Assembly: GCA_021495925.1 (NCBI GenBank)
Contig: JAKEKT010000054.1
Location: forward strand, 124,001-188,000
Reading direction: 5' to 3'
Source: Diplodia intermedia
Lineage: Eukaryota; Ascomycota; Dothideomycetes; Botryosphaeriales; Botryosphaeriaceae
Length of the DNA: 64,000 nt
A program made the position numbers and the translations under genes. The notes below the pieces were generated by a model. That model did not search any database. It was not told where the DNA came from and worked only from the letters and a program-made list of their open reading frames with translations. Below, piece by piece: positions 46,501-57,341 of the stretch; position 1 is the stretch's first letter, and each line of letters opens with the position of its first letter.

Positions 46501-47046
46501 AGCGTTAGTGAGGTCTTCTGGTAGTGAGGGCGGCTCCTTTGCCTTCCCTGCCGCTTTCGACTCAAGCCCGGGCAGTGCGGTGTGGATGTTGCAATGCACT
46601 GGCCGCACCCACGCCTCAGGGTCGCCGCAGTCGCAGCAGCCAGAGTTTCCCGGCGAAATGCTGACATAGACGAGGTGTCCCTCATGGTCTGAGGCGTCGA
46701 AACACTTTGCGCACAACACGCATGTGTCGTCCACTGTGCACGTCTTGCACCTGTACGTCGCCTCGCCACTCTTGAAAATGTGCCCGCACGGGTGGCCTCT
46801 TGCGGCCTCGGTGTACTCGGCGCCTTCAACGGCACCCTGCGCGTCTCGTAGGCTCCATGCTGTGTCGGTACTGGGCGGGCCTTGCGGGAAGAAGAGGCGG
46901 AGATAGTCGTCTCGGTTGGCAGCGAGCGAGCGAAACAGGGTGGCTAGGACGGCGCGGCGAGCGGCATCGGTGTAGCGATTGTCGAAGGTCTTGGGGAGAT
47001 CGCGGAGCTGTTTGCAAAGCTGCTCCTCAAGGGTGGACACGAGCAT
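40585..47046 (-). CDS. UBR1: N-end-rule E3 ubiquitin ligase Ubr1 (N-recognin, 2136 aa)
   Basis: Exon 1 is 47046–40904 and exon 2 is 40852–40585 (intron GTAAGT...TTGCAG). The UBR box zinc domain lies near 84–150 (GHPCGHIFKSGEATYRCKTC, CVLCAKCFDASDHEGH, GCCDCGDPEAW) and binds type 1 basic N-degrons. A ClpS-like region near 235–265 (FVLVLWNDEKHTVMDVENQL) binds bulky hydrophobic N-termini. An acidic, disordered stretch follows (DSDEDDNWEDDEDGVDEED, about 400–450). The RING is near 1370–1500 (GTCILCQEE ... CGHIMHYSCF ... FMCPLCKALG). The C-terminal UBL/autoinhibitory zinc region (CVCLFCGEIFCS, GGCMQHQAKCGGNIGMFINI) spans the intron. Ubr1 works with Rad6-type E2 enzymes in cytosol and nucleus. The length agrees with fungal Ubr1 (about 1950–2200 aa). 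Confidence 0.96.
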
Positions 47047-47833
47047 TTTGCTCGGGCAGGGCTGGGAGCTCGAGCAGCGGTAGCTTTCGTCAAGCTTCGA
47101 CAGAGGATGTGGGGTAGGCGATCGTCACGGCTGGGCGTTCGCAGGACAGCGGCCAGGAATTCTTTGGCAGGTGGGTCGGGTGAGTCTCAAACATGTGAGA
47201 TGTTCATGACATAGCTGCAGCAAAGTTGCGGAGGGTCGTAGGAGGAAATGGGCGGGTCTGAGAGAGTGGAAGGTAGGGTTGCTGCAGGTCAACGCGGCGC
47301 CGCGGCATGGGTTGCGGAGACCGTCGCGCTCTTCTGTCGCTTCCGAAGGCAATCCGACCACTTGCGTCACAGCATTTGTGCCTCATGTAAGCACCGCGCT
47401 CGCAACTTCACACACCAAGCCAAGCACACACCTTCGTTATGCTGCAGCTTCCCACGAGCTTGTTCTCACTCATCCGCTTTACACCATTGTCGCCTGCAGC
47501 CGTCCCGCCCTACACGCTGCCTCACCTTCGCGTTTCCTTGGTGCAAGCCCAGCCGACACATGATGGCGTCACAACCACAGCTGCGCGCGGCAGACAAGAC
47601 AGACGCCTGCTGCATCTTCAGGTATCGACGCTCTGCCACCTCTGTGCGCGATTCGCGGCGTTGAAGAGGAACAGTCCCGAGTTAGGCAAAGAAAAGGATG
47701 TGTTTCAGGCCCTCATCGTTGGCCTTTCTAGGCGTGTTATACACAATGTACAGCGTGCTCCCTTCAGCAACTCTAAGGGGATATCTCAACGCTCTTTTGA
47801 TTCGCTCTGCTCTATGCTCCACAGACGCCTCCC
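47047..47833. other. UBR1 promoter and 3' flank of QCR9
   Basis: This 790-bp interval holds the UBR1 promoter. Plus-strand ORFs here are overlapping and unconserved. Confidence 0.6.
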
Positions 47834-48261
47834 TTACTCGTCGTCGCCGCCCTCGACATACTTGTGCTTGATGTCCTTCCACTGGCGCTGCTCCGATTAT
47901 CAGCAACCTCTCCCCCGATAGCGCGAACTTGGCACTTACACCCCTGTTGATGCTGTCCCAGACTTTGTCCGAGGCGGAATCGAACGACCTGTCCCATCCA
48001 TCAGCGGCCCATTCCTCTTCCCAGCGCTCAACCGTCGCATCAGACATACATTTGAACCGCAAAGGCGCCAACGAAGACGGTGGTCAAGAAGACGTAGTTC
48101 CTCTTGATGAGGGAGCTGGGGCGGGTGTTAGCGGGAGAGCCGCGGGCGTACGGGAGTCGGAGAAAACTTGCTTGTAGACGGACGAGGCAATCTGCAATTG
48201 GCACGTCAGTTGCGTTCGCAGAAGATGTTACTTAGCAGCCAGAGGTACTTACGCCGGCCAT
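47834..48261 (-). CDS. QCR9: Cytochrome b-c1 complex subunit 9 (65 aa, five exons)
   Basis: Exons: 48261–48253 (9 nt), 48191–48172 (20 nt), 48115–48050, 47988–47940 and 47887–47834. Splicing gives a 65-residue protein: MAGIASSVYNSLIKRNYVF, a membrane span (LTTVFVGAFAVQM), then FDSASDKVWDSINRGRQWKD and an acidic end VEGGDDE. This is the full QCR9/UQCR10 family pattern of one transmembrane helix in respiratory complex III of the inner mitochondrial membrane. Intron 2 uses a GC donor (AA|GCAAGT...CCCCAG); no GT donor there keeps the frame. Unspliced, nothing longer than a few tens of codons is visible, so automated prediction could miss it. It is divergent from PYM. Confidence 0.9.
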
Positions 48262-48641
48262 TGTGACTGCGCGGGGTTGGGTAAGGGCGTGCGGAAGGGC
48301 GGTGGTGGTTGCGCTGAGGTGGAATCGCAGGTTGACGCTGGAGGCCGCCGGAGAAGCGAATCGGCTCGAAGCGCGGCGAGTTCCGCGACCTCATTGGTTG
48401 CCGCTGTTCCTGTGGAGGCTCTGGGCTTCCTGCGCAACTTCACATCGATCCCACTCCATCACCCGCCCGCGAGCACCACCCGCCCGCCAAGGCAGCAATT
48501 GCTCTGGACTTGACGACCGTGCCACTTGAAGCACATCGCCCTCGCGAACCGAGTTGCAGCTCACACCCTCCCTTTGCTGCCGCTACCCCGTACTTTCCCG
48601 CTGTCTCACTCTATCCCGGCCGGCCCACCCTAAGCTTCACA
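48262..48641. promoter_or_regulatory. Bidirectional promoter QCR9 / PYM
   Basis: The divergent starts are 380 bp apart. The PYM side ends in a pyrimidine-rich leader. I recognise no specific factor site. Confidence 0.5.
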
Positions 48642-49271
48642 ATGTCTTCCGACGAAAAGAGACCCTCGCGTTCTGGTGCCATCACCACTTCCAATGGCGA
48701 GCGCCACATTCCTTCTTCCACTCGTGCCGACGGCTCGGTCCGCAAGGAGATCCGCATTCGCCCTGGCTACCGGCCTCCTGAGGATATCGACGTCTATAGG
48801 AGCAAGACGGCCCAAGCATGGCGGGACAGGGGCAAAGGTGCTGTCCCAGGCGCTGTCCCAGGCGCTGATTCCACAGAGTCAAAGCCAACGGCTCAGAGTG
48901 CTTCTGCCAACAAGAACGCAAAGAGAAGAGAGGCTCGCAAGAAGGCCGCGGCCACCGCTGGTGCTGGTGAAGGTGCTGATGGAGACAAGAATGAGCCAAA
49001 CTCCACGGAGGCGGCGTCTTCTGCTGCTGCTACCGATGCACCCGCAGAGCAGCAAAAGGATCCCGAAGCCGAACGGGAGAAGGAAGCCAAGAAGCTTGCC
49101 AAGAAGCTGCGCCAGGCGCGCGAGCTAAAGGACAAGAAGGACAAGGGCGATTCTTTGCTCCCCGAGCAATTTGAGAAAGTTATTAGGATCAATGAGCTCG
49201 TCCGCCAGCTTGATAATCTCGGTTTCGACTCCAACGGCGACAAGAAGCAACAAGAAACCGAAAAGACATGA
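48642..49271 (+). CDS. PYM / WIBG, partner of Y14 and Mago (209 aa)
   Basis: Single exon starting MSSDEKRPSRSGAITTSNGE. The N-terminal Mago-binding domain is clear: GERHIPSSTRADGSVRKEIR followed by RPGYRPPEDIDVYRSK (about residues 18–55). The middle is Ala/Lys/Glu-rich and disordered, with a small duplication AVPGAVPGA encoded by two copies of a 12-bp unit near 48840. The C-terminal coiled segment (KLAKKLRQARELKDKKDK) ends with EQFEKVIRINELVRQLDNLG. PYM removes exon junction complexes from mRNA on ribosomes by binding the Y14–Mago dimer. The length agrees with the family (about 200 aa). Confidence 0.9.
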   Translation: MSSDEKRPSRSGAITTSNGERHIPSSTRADGSVRKEIRIRPGYRPPEDIDVYRSKTAQAWRDRGKGAVPGAVPGADSTESKPTAQSASANKNAKRREARKKAAATAGAGEGADGDKNEPNSTEAASSAAATDAPAEQQKDPEAEREKEAKKLAKKLRQARELKDKKDKGDSLLPEQFEKVIRINELVRQLDNLGFDSNGDKKQQETEKT

Positions 49272-49775
49272 AGGCCCGCATATATCGAATCACTCCCCTC
49301 TGAAACCTTTCGGACCTCTGGACGGCATTGCTGGCGCTTCCACCCCCCTCAAGCATCAATGTCCAACGAGCATTAGGACCACGTACCAGACGAGAAGACG
49401 AATGACAGCTACGAGCATCAACGATCACATGAGGACCACGACATCAGGCCTTGCTGAAAATGGCAGTTACCTGAAGCCTCTCGTCTGTTGGTAGACGTAG
49501 GTTCTGATTGGAATTGGACACGGACTCGGAGCGGTCACAGTCGATACGGTTACCTTCATACACCAACATCGATATCGCATGCGCTCGCTGCTGCAGAAGC
49601 CCGATTATACCCTACAAAATCTACTGTCGGCGAGTTTTTGGTACGTGTGGCACAAAATCAACCGAAACGTCATAAGCCATACACTAGAAAGCGAAAAAAA
49701 AAATCCCGATCATACACTATGCCTGCAAACCTCATAAGAAAACGTATACTTGTGCCCAATCTTGTCCCGCTTACT
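49272..49775. other. 3' flanks of convergent PYM and 240-aa protein gene
   Basis: No gene is visible in these 504 bp. Confidence 0.6.
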
Positions 49776-50553
49776 TCAAAGCCCGGCAACAACGCGTACG
49801 ACCACTGCTGGCCGGTCGATTGTCTCGTATAACCCGAAGTCCGACACGGTCCGGAAGCAAATTTGCTCAAGTGCTACTCTAGCGTGAAGTCCACTTGCAG
49901 GATGCCCAACTACTGCCTCGGCTGTGCGCTCAACATTTTGACTGGAAGATGTCCTCCCTAACGGTTCTTGTATCCTCTTTAGAAATCTTTGACCTTTGGG
50001 CACATTGGACACTTCAACAGCCGAAGCTGAACCGGGAGAGCTTGGCTGGGTTTGCGGAGGAACCGGGGCGAATGGAGCCGTCGCAAGCCTACCCTGCAAA
50101 GTCGTCCGAAAATCTTCCAAAACTCCTGGCTGACGCCAAAACTGGGTTCTGTTCAGCGGCCCCTTCAACCGCACCTGTTGAACCATCTCATCCGAGGGAA
50201 AGCCCACGAGTTCCAGAGATTCCTCGCTTTTCGCATCTCCAAAGTCTGACGACGTCAGTGGCTGGGGACTTCAAAGGTTCTTGGAAGCGCATCTACTTAC
50301 CGAATTCTGATATTGGTTTCTCAGATACAGCATCAGAGGGTATTAGTGCCATTGTCGTGTTTGCTATGCCGTACATTGCCTGCTCCGCGACCCTGGGATA
50401 GACGACAGCGTCTACGATCTCCCGGATGTGTCGTGCTCGGACATTGGTCAAGTGGTCGATGATCTGCTGGCCGCCGTAGACATTCGCGGACGGGCGATCC
50501 GAGAGGGACTCTTCATAGCTCGGGAGCGAGAACTCGCTCTTTTCGTACGACAT
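49776..50553 (-). CDS. Conserved fungal protein of unknown function (240 aa)
   Basis: Exon 1 is 50553–50301 and exon 2 is 50245–49776; the intron (GTAAGT...GTCAG) restores SEFDFGDAKSEESLELVGFP. The start MSYEKSEFSLPSYEESLSD is the first ATG of the frame. A short Tyr motif (LPSYEES) resembles ligands of WW or arrestin-type domains. A helical block follows (IIDHLTNVRARHIREIVDA), and a second conserved-looking block reads MVQQVRLKGPLNRTQFWRQP. There is no signal peptide or membrane span. I recognise it only as the type of protein found as hypothetical in ascomycete genomes; no function is assigned. It is divergent from the flotillin gene. Confidence 0.75.
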
Positions 50554-51258
50554 GGTGGTTGGCGAGGAGGCGGAAAATTTGCGCAACGTGGCAGTACCGC
50601 GGTTTTAGTTGGTCGAAACAAATGGCGCTGACTCCAGTGACAGTCCGGTGACGAAGGCGGTATCCAAGGCAGCCTCGGGCGAGGTTGCAGGCAGCAGCAG
50701 GGCAGCAAGGCGCAGCCCCTACCAAAGCCTAAGTTCCCGCGTTGTCGGCTTAGACGGGCGCTGATGTTGAAGAACGACTATGTTTGGAGAAGCCTGGTCA
50801 TATGAGGTCAGGACGGGGCTGACTTGCCGGTGCCAAGGACGGGAATCACGGCATCCCGAATCCCAACAGTGCACCGAGCGCTTTTAAAAACTCACGCATG
50901 TCTGCCTTGAGCTCTGCGCAGGTGACCGCCGACTCCATTTGGGGTCTGAAAGGATGTGGCTGTACGGCGCCCCACGCCCCAAACGGCTAGCTCCTCTTCC
51001 AGATGACTTAGGCAGCATCCGACCACAACAAAGCATCGCCCTCGGACGAGGAATGCTAAGTGCCGAGCCCGAGTTGAGGCTGCGGCTCTGTTCCAACCCC
51101 ACGGTCGGCGACTCAGCCGCATATAAAGCTGTTGCAATCCCCACTCTTCGTGCAACGTTTCTTCAGACAATAGTCCGGGACCATTGCGAGGAAACATCTT
51201 CCCGACAAACAGCAGTGCCATCACCCCCTCTAGAACAATAGTAAAGTAGCTGGTCAAC
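50554..51258. promoter_or_regulatory. Divergent promoter region of 240-aa protein and flotillin genes
   Basis: The 705 bp between divergent starts must hold both promoters. I see no recognisable motif or further gene. Confidence 0.45.
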
Positions 51259-52855
51259 ATGCCTTGGTAAACTTCCTGTTGGTCTCCAAACTTTCACAAG
51301 CTGACATGCTCGAATCAGGTATCATGTCGCCGACCCCAACTCGTACCTCGTCAGTCTTTCCCTCCCTTCCCCTTTGAATCTTTGAATATGGTCGCTTACG
51401 AGCTGCTTCCAGGTCATTACCGGCGTGGGTATCGATGGGGTCAAGATCGCGAAGAAGGCCTTCGTCTACCCTTTCCAGAAGCACATCACCATCTCGGTCA
51501 CGCCGTTCGACTTTTCCATGGCCCTGACTGCGATGACCGTCGAAAAGCTCAAGTTCTCGCTTCCAGCCGTCTTCACCATCGGACCCGAGGATACGATCGA
51601 GTCCATGACTAAGTATGCCGTGCTTCTCAGTGGCGAGTTGGACGGCAATGGTATGCGCAGCATCGAGACGGGCCGCAGCCACGTGCAGGATATCGTCAAG
51701 GGCGTCATCGAGGGCGAGACGCGGTCCGTTGTGTCCACCATGACCATGGAGGAGCTCTTTTCGGCCCGCAAGGTCTTCAAGCAGAAAGTTATTGAGAACG
51801 TGCAGAGTGAACTAGACCAGTTTGGGCTCAGGGTCTACAATACCAACATCAAAGAGCTGCAGGACACGCCGGGCAGCGAGTACTTTACCTACCTAAGCCG
51901 CAAGGCGCACGAAGGCGCCCTCAACCAGGCCAAGGTGGACGTGGCCGACGCGCGCATGCGCGGCGAGGTCGGCGAGGCCGAGAAACAGGGCAAGACGAAG
52001 CAGGAGATCGCCAAGATCCACGCCGCGACGGCGGTACTGGAGACGGAACGTAAGGGGGAGAAGGCCCAGGCGGATGCGAAGCTGACGGCCAAGGAGATCG
52101 AGATCGAGCAGAGCCTCAACCTTGCCCGCATTGACGCCAACCGCGCCGCCGAGAGCCGCGACACGGAGCTGAAGCGCGATCTCGAGCGCAAGCGCGCGGA
52201 AATGGAGCTGGAGCGCCTGCGTGCGACCAAGGTGACCCAGGCCAAAATCGAGCGCGAGTCGGCCCAGGAGCGCGCCGATGCTGAGTTATACGCGCAGGAG
52301 AAATCCGCCGACGGCGCGCAGTACCAGCAGCGTGCCGACGCCGAGGCCCATTACTACAAGGTGACCAAGGAGGCCGAGGCCAAGAACCTGCAGCGCCAGC
52401 GGGAGGCCGAGGCCAGCTACTATGCGCAGACCAAGGAGGCCGAGGCGGGCTTCATCGCGCGCCAGCGCGAAGCCGAAGGCCTGAAGGAGATGGCGGCGGC
52501 GTACGGCGAGCTGGCCAAGGTGCTTGGTGGCCCTCGGGGTCTGATGCAGTATCTGATGCTCCAGAACGGCATCTATGAGAACCTCGCCCGCGAGAATGCG
52601 CGCGCCATCAACGGCCTGCAGCCCAAGATCAACGTCTGGAACACTGGCGCTCAGGGTGAAGCGGCCGCCGATCCCACGGCGCCCATCAGGAACTTGTTCC
52701 AGACGCTACCCCCGATGCTCAGCACCATCAATGACCAGACGGGCATCTCGCCGCCCAGCTGGTTGGCGAACTTGAGCGGAGAGCAGCAAGAGCAAGCAGC
52801 CCAGCAGCAGCACGATGCGCTTATGAAGCAGAAGAAGATGACCAACGGTCAGTAG
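51259..52855 (+). CDS. Flotillin-like SPFH/band 7 protein (493 aa)
   Basis: Exons 51259–51266 (8 nt), 51319–51349 and 51413–52855. The first two supply MPWYHVADPNSYL, matching the flotillin N-terminus (YxVxxPNEYLVITG), and the third continues VITGVGIDGVKIAKKAF. The SPFH domain covers about residues 5–190 (FSLPAVFTIGPEDTIESMTK). A long coiled-coil follows, with repeated KEAEA/REAEA motifs (about 190–390), and a C-terminal tail containing GGPRGLMQYLMLQNGIYENL. Flotillins lack a transmembrane helix and coat sterol-rich microdomains at plasma membrane or septa; Aspergillus FloA is the likely counterpart. The 8-nt first exon means the true start is easily missed. Confidence 0.9.
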
Positions 52856-55800
52856 GGACGCTCCACCATATGTTGCGCACTGCCATTTGTTTCATAGCTT
52901 TCTTGTTGTTCGATTGTTCCCCCTCAGCGACATACCCAGCATATATTACACTTTCAGAAAAAATGAGCCCGGAGTTACTTCATAGTAAACGTATTGTCTA
53001 TTCTTCCACTGCTTCCAATATCCTGACAGCAACATGACAGCCCATTTGGTGTAAATCTGCACTTCGAAAATAAAAGGAAAACTGAATGGTCCGGCCACTG
53101 CCGACTGTTGCTCTGAGGCCATGGTGCAACAGAACCATGAGAGCGGGCCCCATAAAGACTTGGTTGACGTTGATTGAAGCTGTGCTCACGAGTCCGGATT
53201 AGGAAACGACCATGTCCGTTTCAAGATAGGCGGTCTACGGCAGCATAGTAAACCACAACCTTGGGTGCTTTGCCGTTTCTGAATTTAGGACATTGAATGC
53301 ACTGGCGCCCCCAAACCGTCGGATAAGGCGACCATCGAGGCCCGAAAGTGAAGTCGAGTATCTACAAAGATCGGGGGGTCCCGAGCCAAGGGCGAGACCG
53401 AGCTTTAATTTCTCCGCGGCGGGCGGGAGCAAAGCCCGACAAGCCTATGATAGGTGCAAGCCGTGCATTATGAATAATGTGCGGCGTGTAGTTCGTGCTT
53501 AGATAGCGCACACGCGGTTGCCAAGGGAGAGGACGTGGGGGGGATTGGGCGAGTCAAGATTGCCGACAATGAGGCGAGCGGTAATGCCAATCCGTCAAAG
53601 CCTATTTCGCGCCAAATAGCTAGCCAAGCCTCCATCGTCACGTACCTAGCGTCCGCTCGGATTGTCCTCGGATACTTCACGAACTGTGCGCATCGGGCTT
53701 GATGTCGACGCGTTGCACATGTCTCGCAATTTCGAACATCGCGACACGGTATATTCTGAAGTATCCCGACTTCAAACGGCCTCCCCCCAGCGCCCAAAGG
53801 CGATGCCATACCCAGTTGCCGGCCAGCGCAGATCACAATACTACTAGAGGCCCAACTACACTCTATCCGCAAATCTAGAATCTTTCCATCGCGCGAAGGC
53901 AAGACGAGCCTGACGCAATCCTCTGCTCCCACGTTTTCGTAGATCCCAGATCAACAGCCGGTCGGCTAATGCTACTCGCTGGATCCGCGCTTTCGTTCTG
54001 CGTTGCGACTACATACTGTCTGATCAATAACGGAGCGACCGGAATCGGAACTGCCACACAGAAGACAGGGAAGAGGGTGTCGTCAGGTCATCTGTCTAGC
54101 GGGCTCACGCCATGTGGTGTTCCCTGCCAGCCCTCACATCGATCATTTGGATCATTTAAACGAGCGAGAGCTGGAAGAGCACGGTCTTGGGGGCGGGCGC
54201 AGCAGCTGTTGAGTATCCGCAGGGCTAGAACGGCGACCGCATGTACTGTACCGTACGACATGAAACACGTTCGCACCGAGCTCGCGGCGGACTGTGGGTG
54301 CAAGCGACGGCCATGTGTCGCCGTGTGAAACAAGATTGCTCAGCCGGAGCGGAAGGAGCAGAGGCCAAAAAGGAAGTGAGGAGACGTGCACGCGAGCGGA
54401 TGTGATGGGAGGTCGAGAACGACGACTCACAAGGCAGCAGGGGAGGGGCAGGGGACGCGTGCGTTGCGGACGTTAGGGCGGGCAGATCGCGGCTTGACGG
54501 CTTGTGGAGCCTGAGCCCTGCTTTTTCAGCGGCGGCCGGGCTCTTCTGTCGGGGCAGCCGGGGCGCAGGGGTGGCAGAAGTAATCAAGAGAGCGTCCCTG
54601 CGGCGCGTATCGTGAATCTTGCTGCGCCCCGTTGCATGTGTGATGCAATCGGACGTCACCCCAGCGGGTGCCGGGCGCCTCGCCGGAGGGCCAGAAAGGA
54701 GGTGCAGGTGCGTGGGCACGGTCGACGGGCTCGCCTCGGGCAGTATTGGCGACCAGGGGGTGCGGGTCCCCAGGCAGAAGGATTCGGGAGCACATCTCGC
54801 GTCGACTGGGGTGCTTGCACCGCCGTGCTCCCCAGGTCTGGATGCGAGCGGGCGGCAACGGCGAGCTTTGCGCGAAATTTGGGACAACATTCCGGTGCGG
54901 ATCGTCCATCAAAGGTGGGTTGCAGTGGGCCGGGCAGGTGGATGGTTAATCGCGCGTGTTCGTCGCCGGCTGTGTGGAGGCCGCTGCATCACTGTGGAGT
55001 TGACCGGCGGCGTGGCTGCTCCGACCATGCCTGCTTCCCTCGTTGCTTCTTCCGGCCTTTTCTGCATCCGCACTTCAATCCGGCAGGCTAGCGCCCAGCA
55101 ACTTCCGACCATGCACTCGGTGGTTGTCTGAAGGATTTCCTTTTTCTTTCCGTACTACAACATACACTACTACTATTCGTGGATTAGGCGACGTTTCTTG
55201 CCAGAATATCCCAATGCAGGCAAACCTGAAGCTGCCCATCATCATGCCGTGTCTTCAGCCCATCCGCATGATCAGCTGTACCGTCCCGGCCGTTTACTCC
55301 TCCTCGCCCGCCCAATCCGTAATCCTTGCCCCTGAAACTGCCCCGAGCACCGTTCAACCCAATCCCAATAACTTCAATATAGACAAAGAAGCAAAAGCGT
55401 CCCAGCTGTGCAATATGCACCAAAGAACCAATCCAGATTAGACCAGACAAACTCCGTAGACCGCCCTTCCCTGTGGTGATGAGACAAAAAAAAAAGGATA
55501 TTTTGCGCCCCGCGAGGGCTTCCCTTTTCTCTACCAAGCGCCGGCAGCCGTTGAAACAACAAGAAAAAAAAAAGAAAGTCGGCCTTGTTATGGCACGGTA
55601 ATCCGCTTCTTGCGGGGGAAATGATGCTTTTCAGCCCACCGTCCGGTTCCATATGCGCCAGGTATCAAGATGACAGAACGAAAAAGGAAATGGCAAGGAA
55701 GGTGTGATGTCGAGTGGTGCGAAGGAGGGTGAGTGCGGAAATAGTCCGACCGGCGCCGAACAATGAACGTGCCGGAGAAAAAGAGTCGTTTCGGTTCGTT

Positions 55801-55859
55801 GAATTCGTGAGAAGCAGCCTAGCCGCCTCCAATACAGGTTGGCCTGAGTGGCGGTGTGT
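52856..55859. other. 3-kb gene-free interval between convergent genes
   Basis: Flotillin and the 476-aa gene both end towards this region. ORFs up to about 195 codons at 54.5–55.1 kb are GC-driven and overlap in several frames. Short A runs occur near 55484–55494 and 55562–55572. No RNA gene or transposon was recognised. Confidence 0.5.
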
Positions 55860-57341
55860 TTAAATGGCTTGACCAATAGGGTTTGCTTCCTCGTAGGCCA
55901 TGCGTTGACGCTTCATCTCTTCGGCGTTGAAAGGCTCCGAGACGCTGGTTTGCCTAGAATCGGTCAAAGTGGCGCCACTCATGTTCCGGTACTTGAACTC
56001 GTGCGCAATAGCGCCCAGAGACCTCATTTTGCGAAGAGTCCTCGACTTCTCCGTTTCGGGCTTCTCGGCCTTTTCCTTTTCAAGGGTGGTGAGGTCTCCG
56101 TGGGTCTTTTTGCGAGACAAGCGGTGCAGAGCTCCCCTGATCCTGACCCGCGTTGATGTCTTGGGTTCCGAAAACTCGAAAGAGCTAAGCTGCTGCTTGT
56201 AGAAGCTACCGTTTGAGCTGTCACTGCCACTGGTGGACGGCCGCTTGGTCATTGCAGAGCCGAAGCTGACACCAGAGTCAACCTGCTTACGTCCCTTGCG
56301 CGGCGGCAGGTGCTCCACCGAAGGAGACGAAGGAATTTCGGGAAGCGGCGTCCGAGGAGGCGCGTAGGTGTCCAGATCGACCCTGGTCTGGATGCTCTCT
56401 GACAGCTCAATGACTTCGTCGGCCTTCTGCATATACTTGTTCATCATGTGTGCCGTGCAGGGCCAACCATTAGCTTGGCCCTCCTTGGCCTGCTCCACGA
56501 TGAGGCGGTCGATGTCCGCCATGCCTCTGCCAGGGATCGAGTTGATGGTTTTGAAGAAGTCCTTCCGTTGAGACTGGACAATCTCGTTCGAGATGCCATC
56601 GGGAACGGAGGAGGGGATAGGGGGCCAGAGTGTGTTCAGCATAGCCATGCAGTTGTGCTTGTCGAACGGTTGGTTCTTGATCTCGTGGACGAGAATCTAA
56701 GATTGTCAGCTTGTCTACAGTCGTTGAGGGTGATGCGATATACATACCCACTGACGAAGATGCACGTAGAGCCAGGCGTACAACTCGCCAAGGTACTTTT
56801 CCTTGCGGTTGAGGATGTTGAACAGTCTGATGATGGCCTCGTCCCGAGATACCTTCTCTTCAATCGACTCCCAGGTCTCGATGTCCACCCTCTGCCACAT
56901 GTCCTGGACCATCTTTTGCCTGCGCATCTCAATGTCCTTCAGGTAGTCGAGGGCAGTGAGCGCTTGCGAGAAGTTGACACGGCCAAGCTCTTCCTGGCAG
57001 AAGGTCTCCTTCACAAACTTGCGGACGAAGACATAGGGCAGCGAGGTCCTTTGGAGGGGCAGCTGCGACATTTCGGTCTGCAGGATGCTGGTGAATTCAG
57101 GGATGCCCTCGATTCCCTTGGCATTCGAGGGGAGCGGATGTTGGCCTCGCGAGGCACAGTTGAGGATGTACATGGTGCGCAGCGGGAGGTCCTTTCCTTC
57201 GGTTTGCGAGTAGAGCTGGGCCATCAGGTTGTCCTCGTGCTTGTGATCCGAGGCCATGGAGAGTTCGGAAGGGGTGCGGCCGTGGGCCTGGCTGGCCATG
57301 ACGGCGCCGACGGGGGATTTGGAGTTTCTTTGGGAAGCCAT
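55860..57341 (-). CDS. Conserved fungal protein of unknown function (476 aa)
   Basis: Exon 1 is 57341–56748 and exon 2 is 56696–55860 (intron GTATGT...CTTAG). The N-terminal half is probably an all-helical domain (MYILNCASRGQHPLP, LDYLKDIEMRRQKMVQDMWQ, YLGELYAWLYVHLRQW). The middle contains MADIDRLIVEQAKEGQANGW. The C-terminal third is disordered and basic, with PPRTPLPEIPSSPSVEHLPP and many Ser/Lys residues that could be phosphorylated. There is no signal peptide, membrane span or catalytic motif. I do not recognise the family. Well-ordered intron, good start context and consistent codon use support a real gene. Confidence 0.75.

Noticed and set aside
49895..50401. 168-codon plus-strand ORF
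   Set aside because: Antisense shadow of the spliced 240-aa protein gene.
54504..55131. GC-rich ORFs of 170–195 codons
   Set aside because: Overlapping in several frames, no conserved sequence, located between convergent gene ends.
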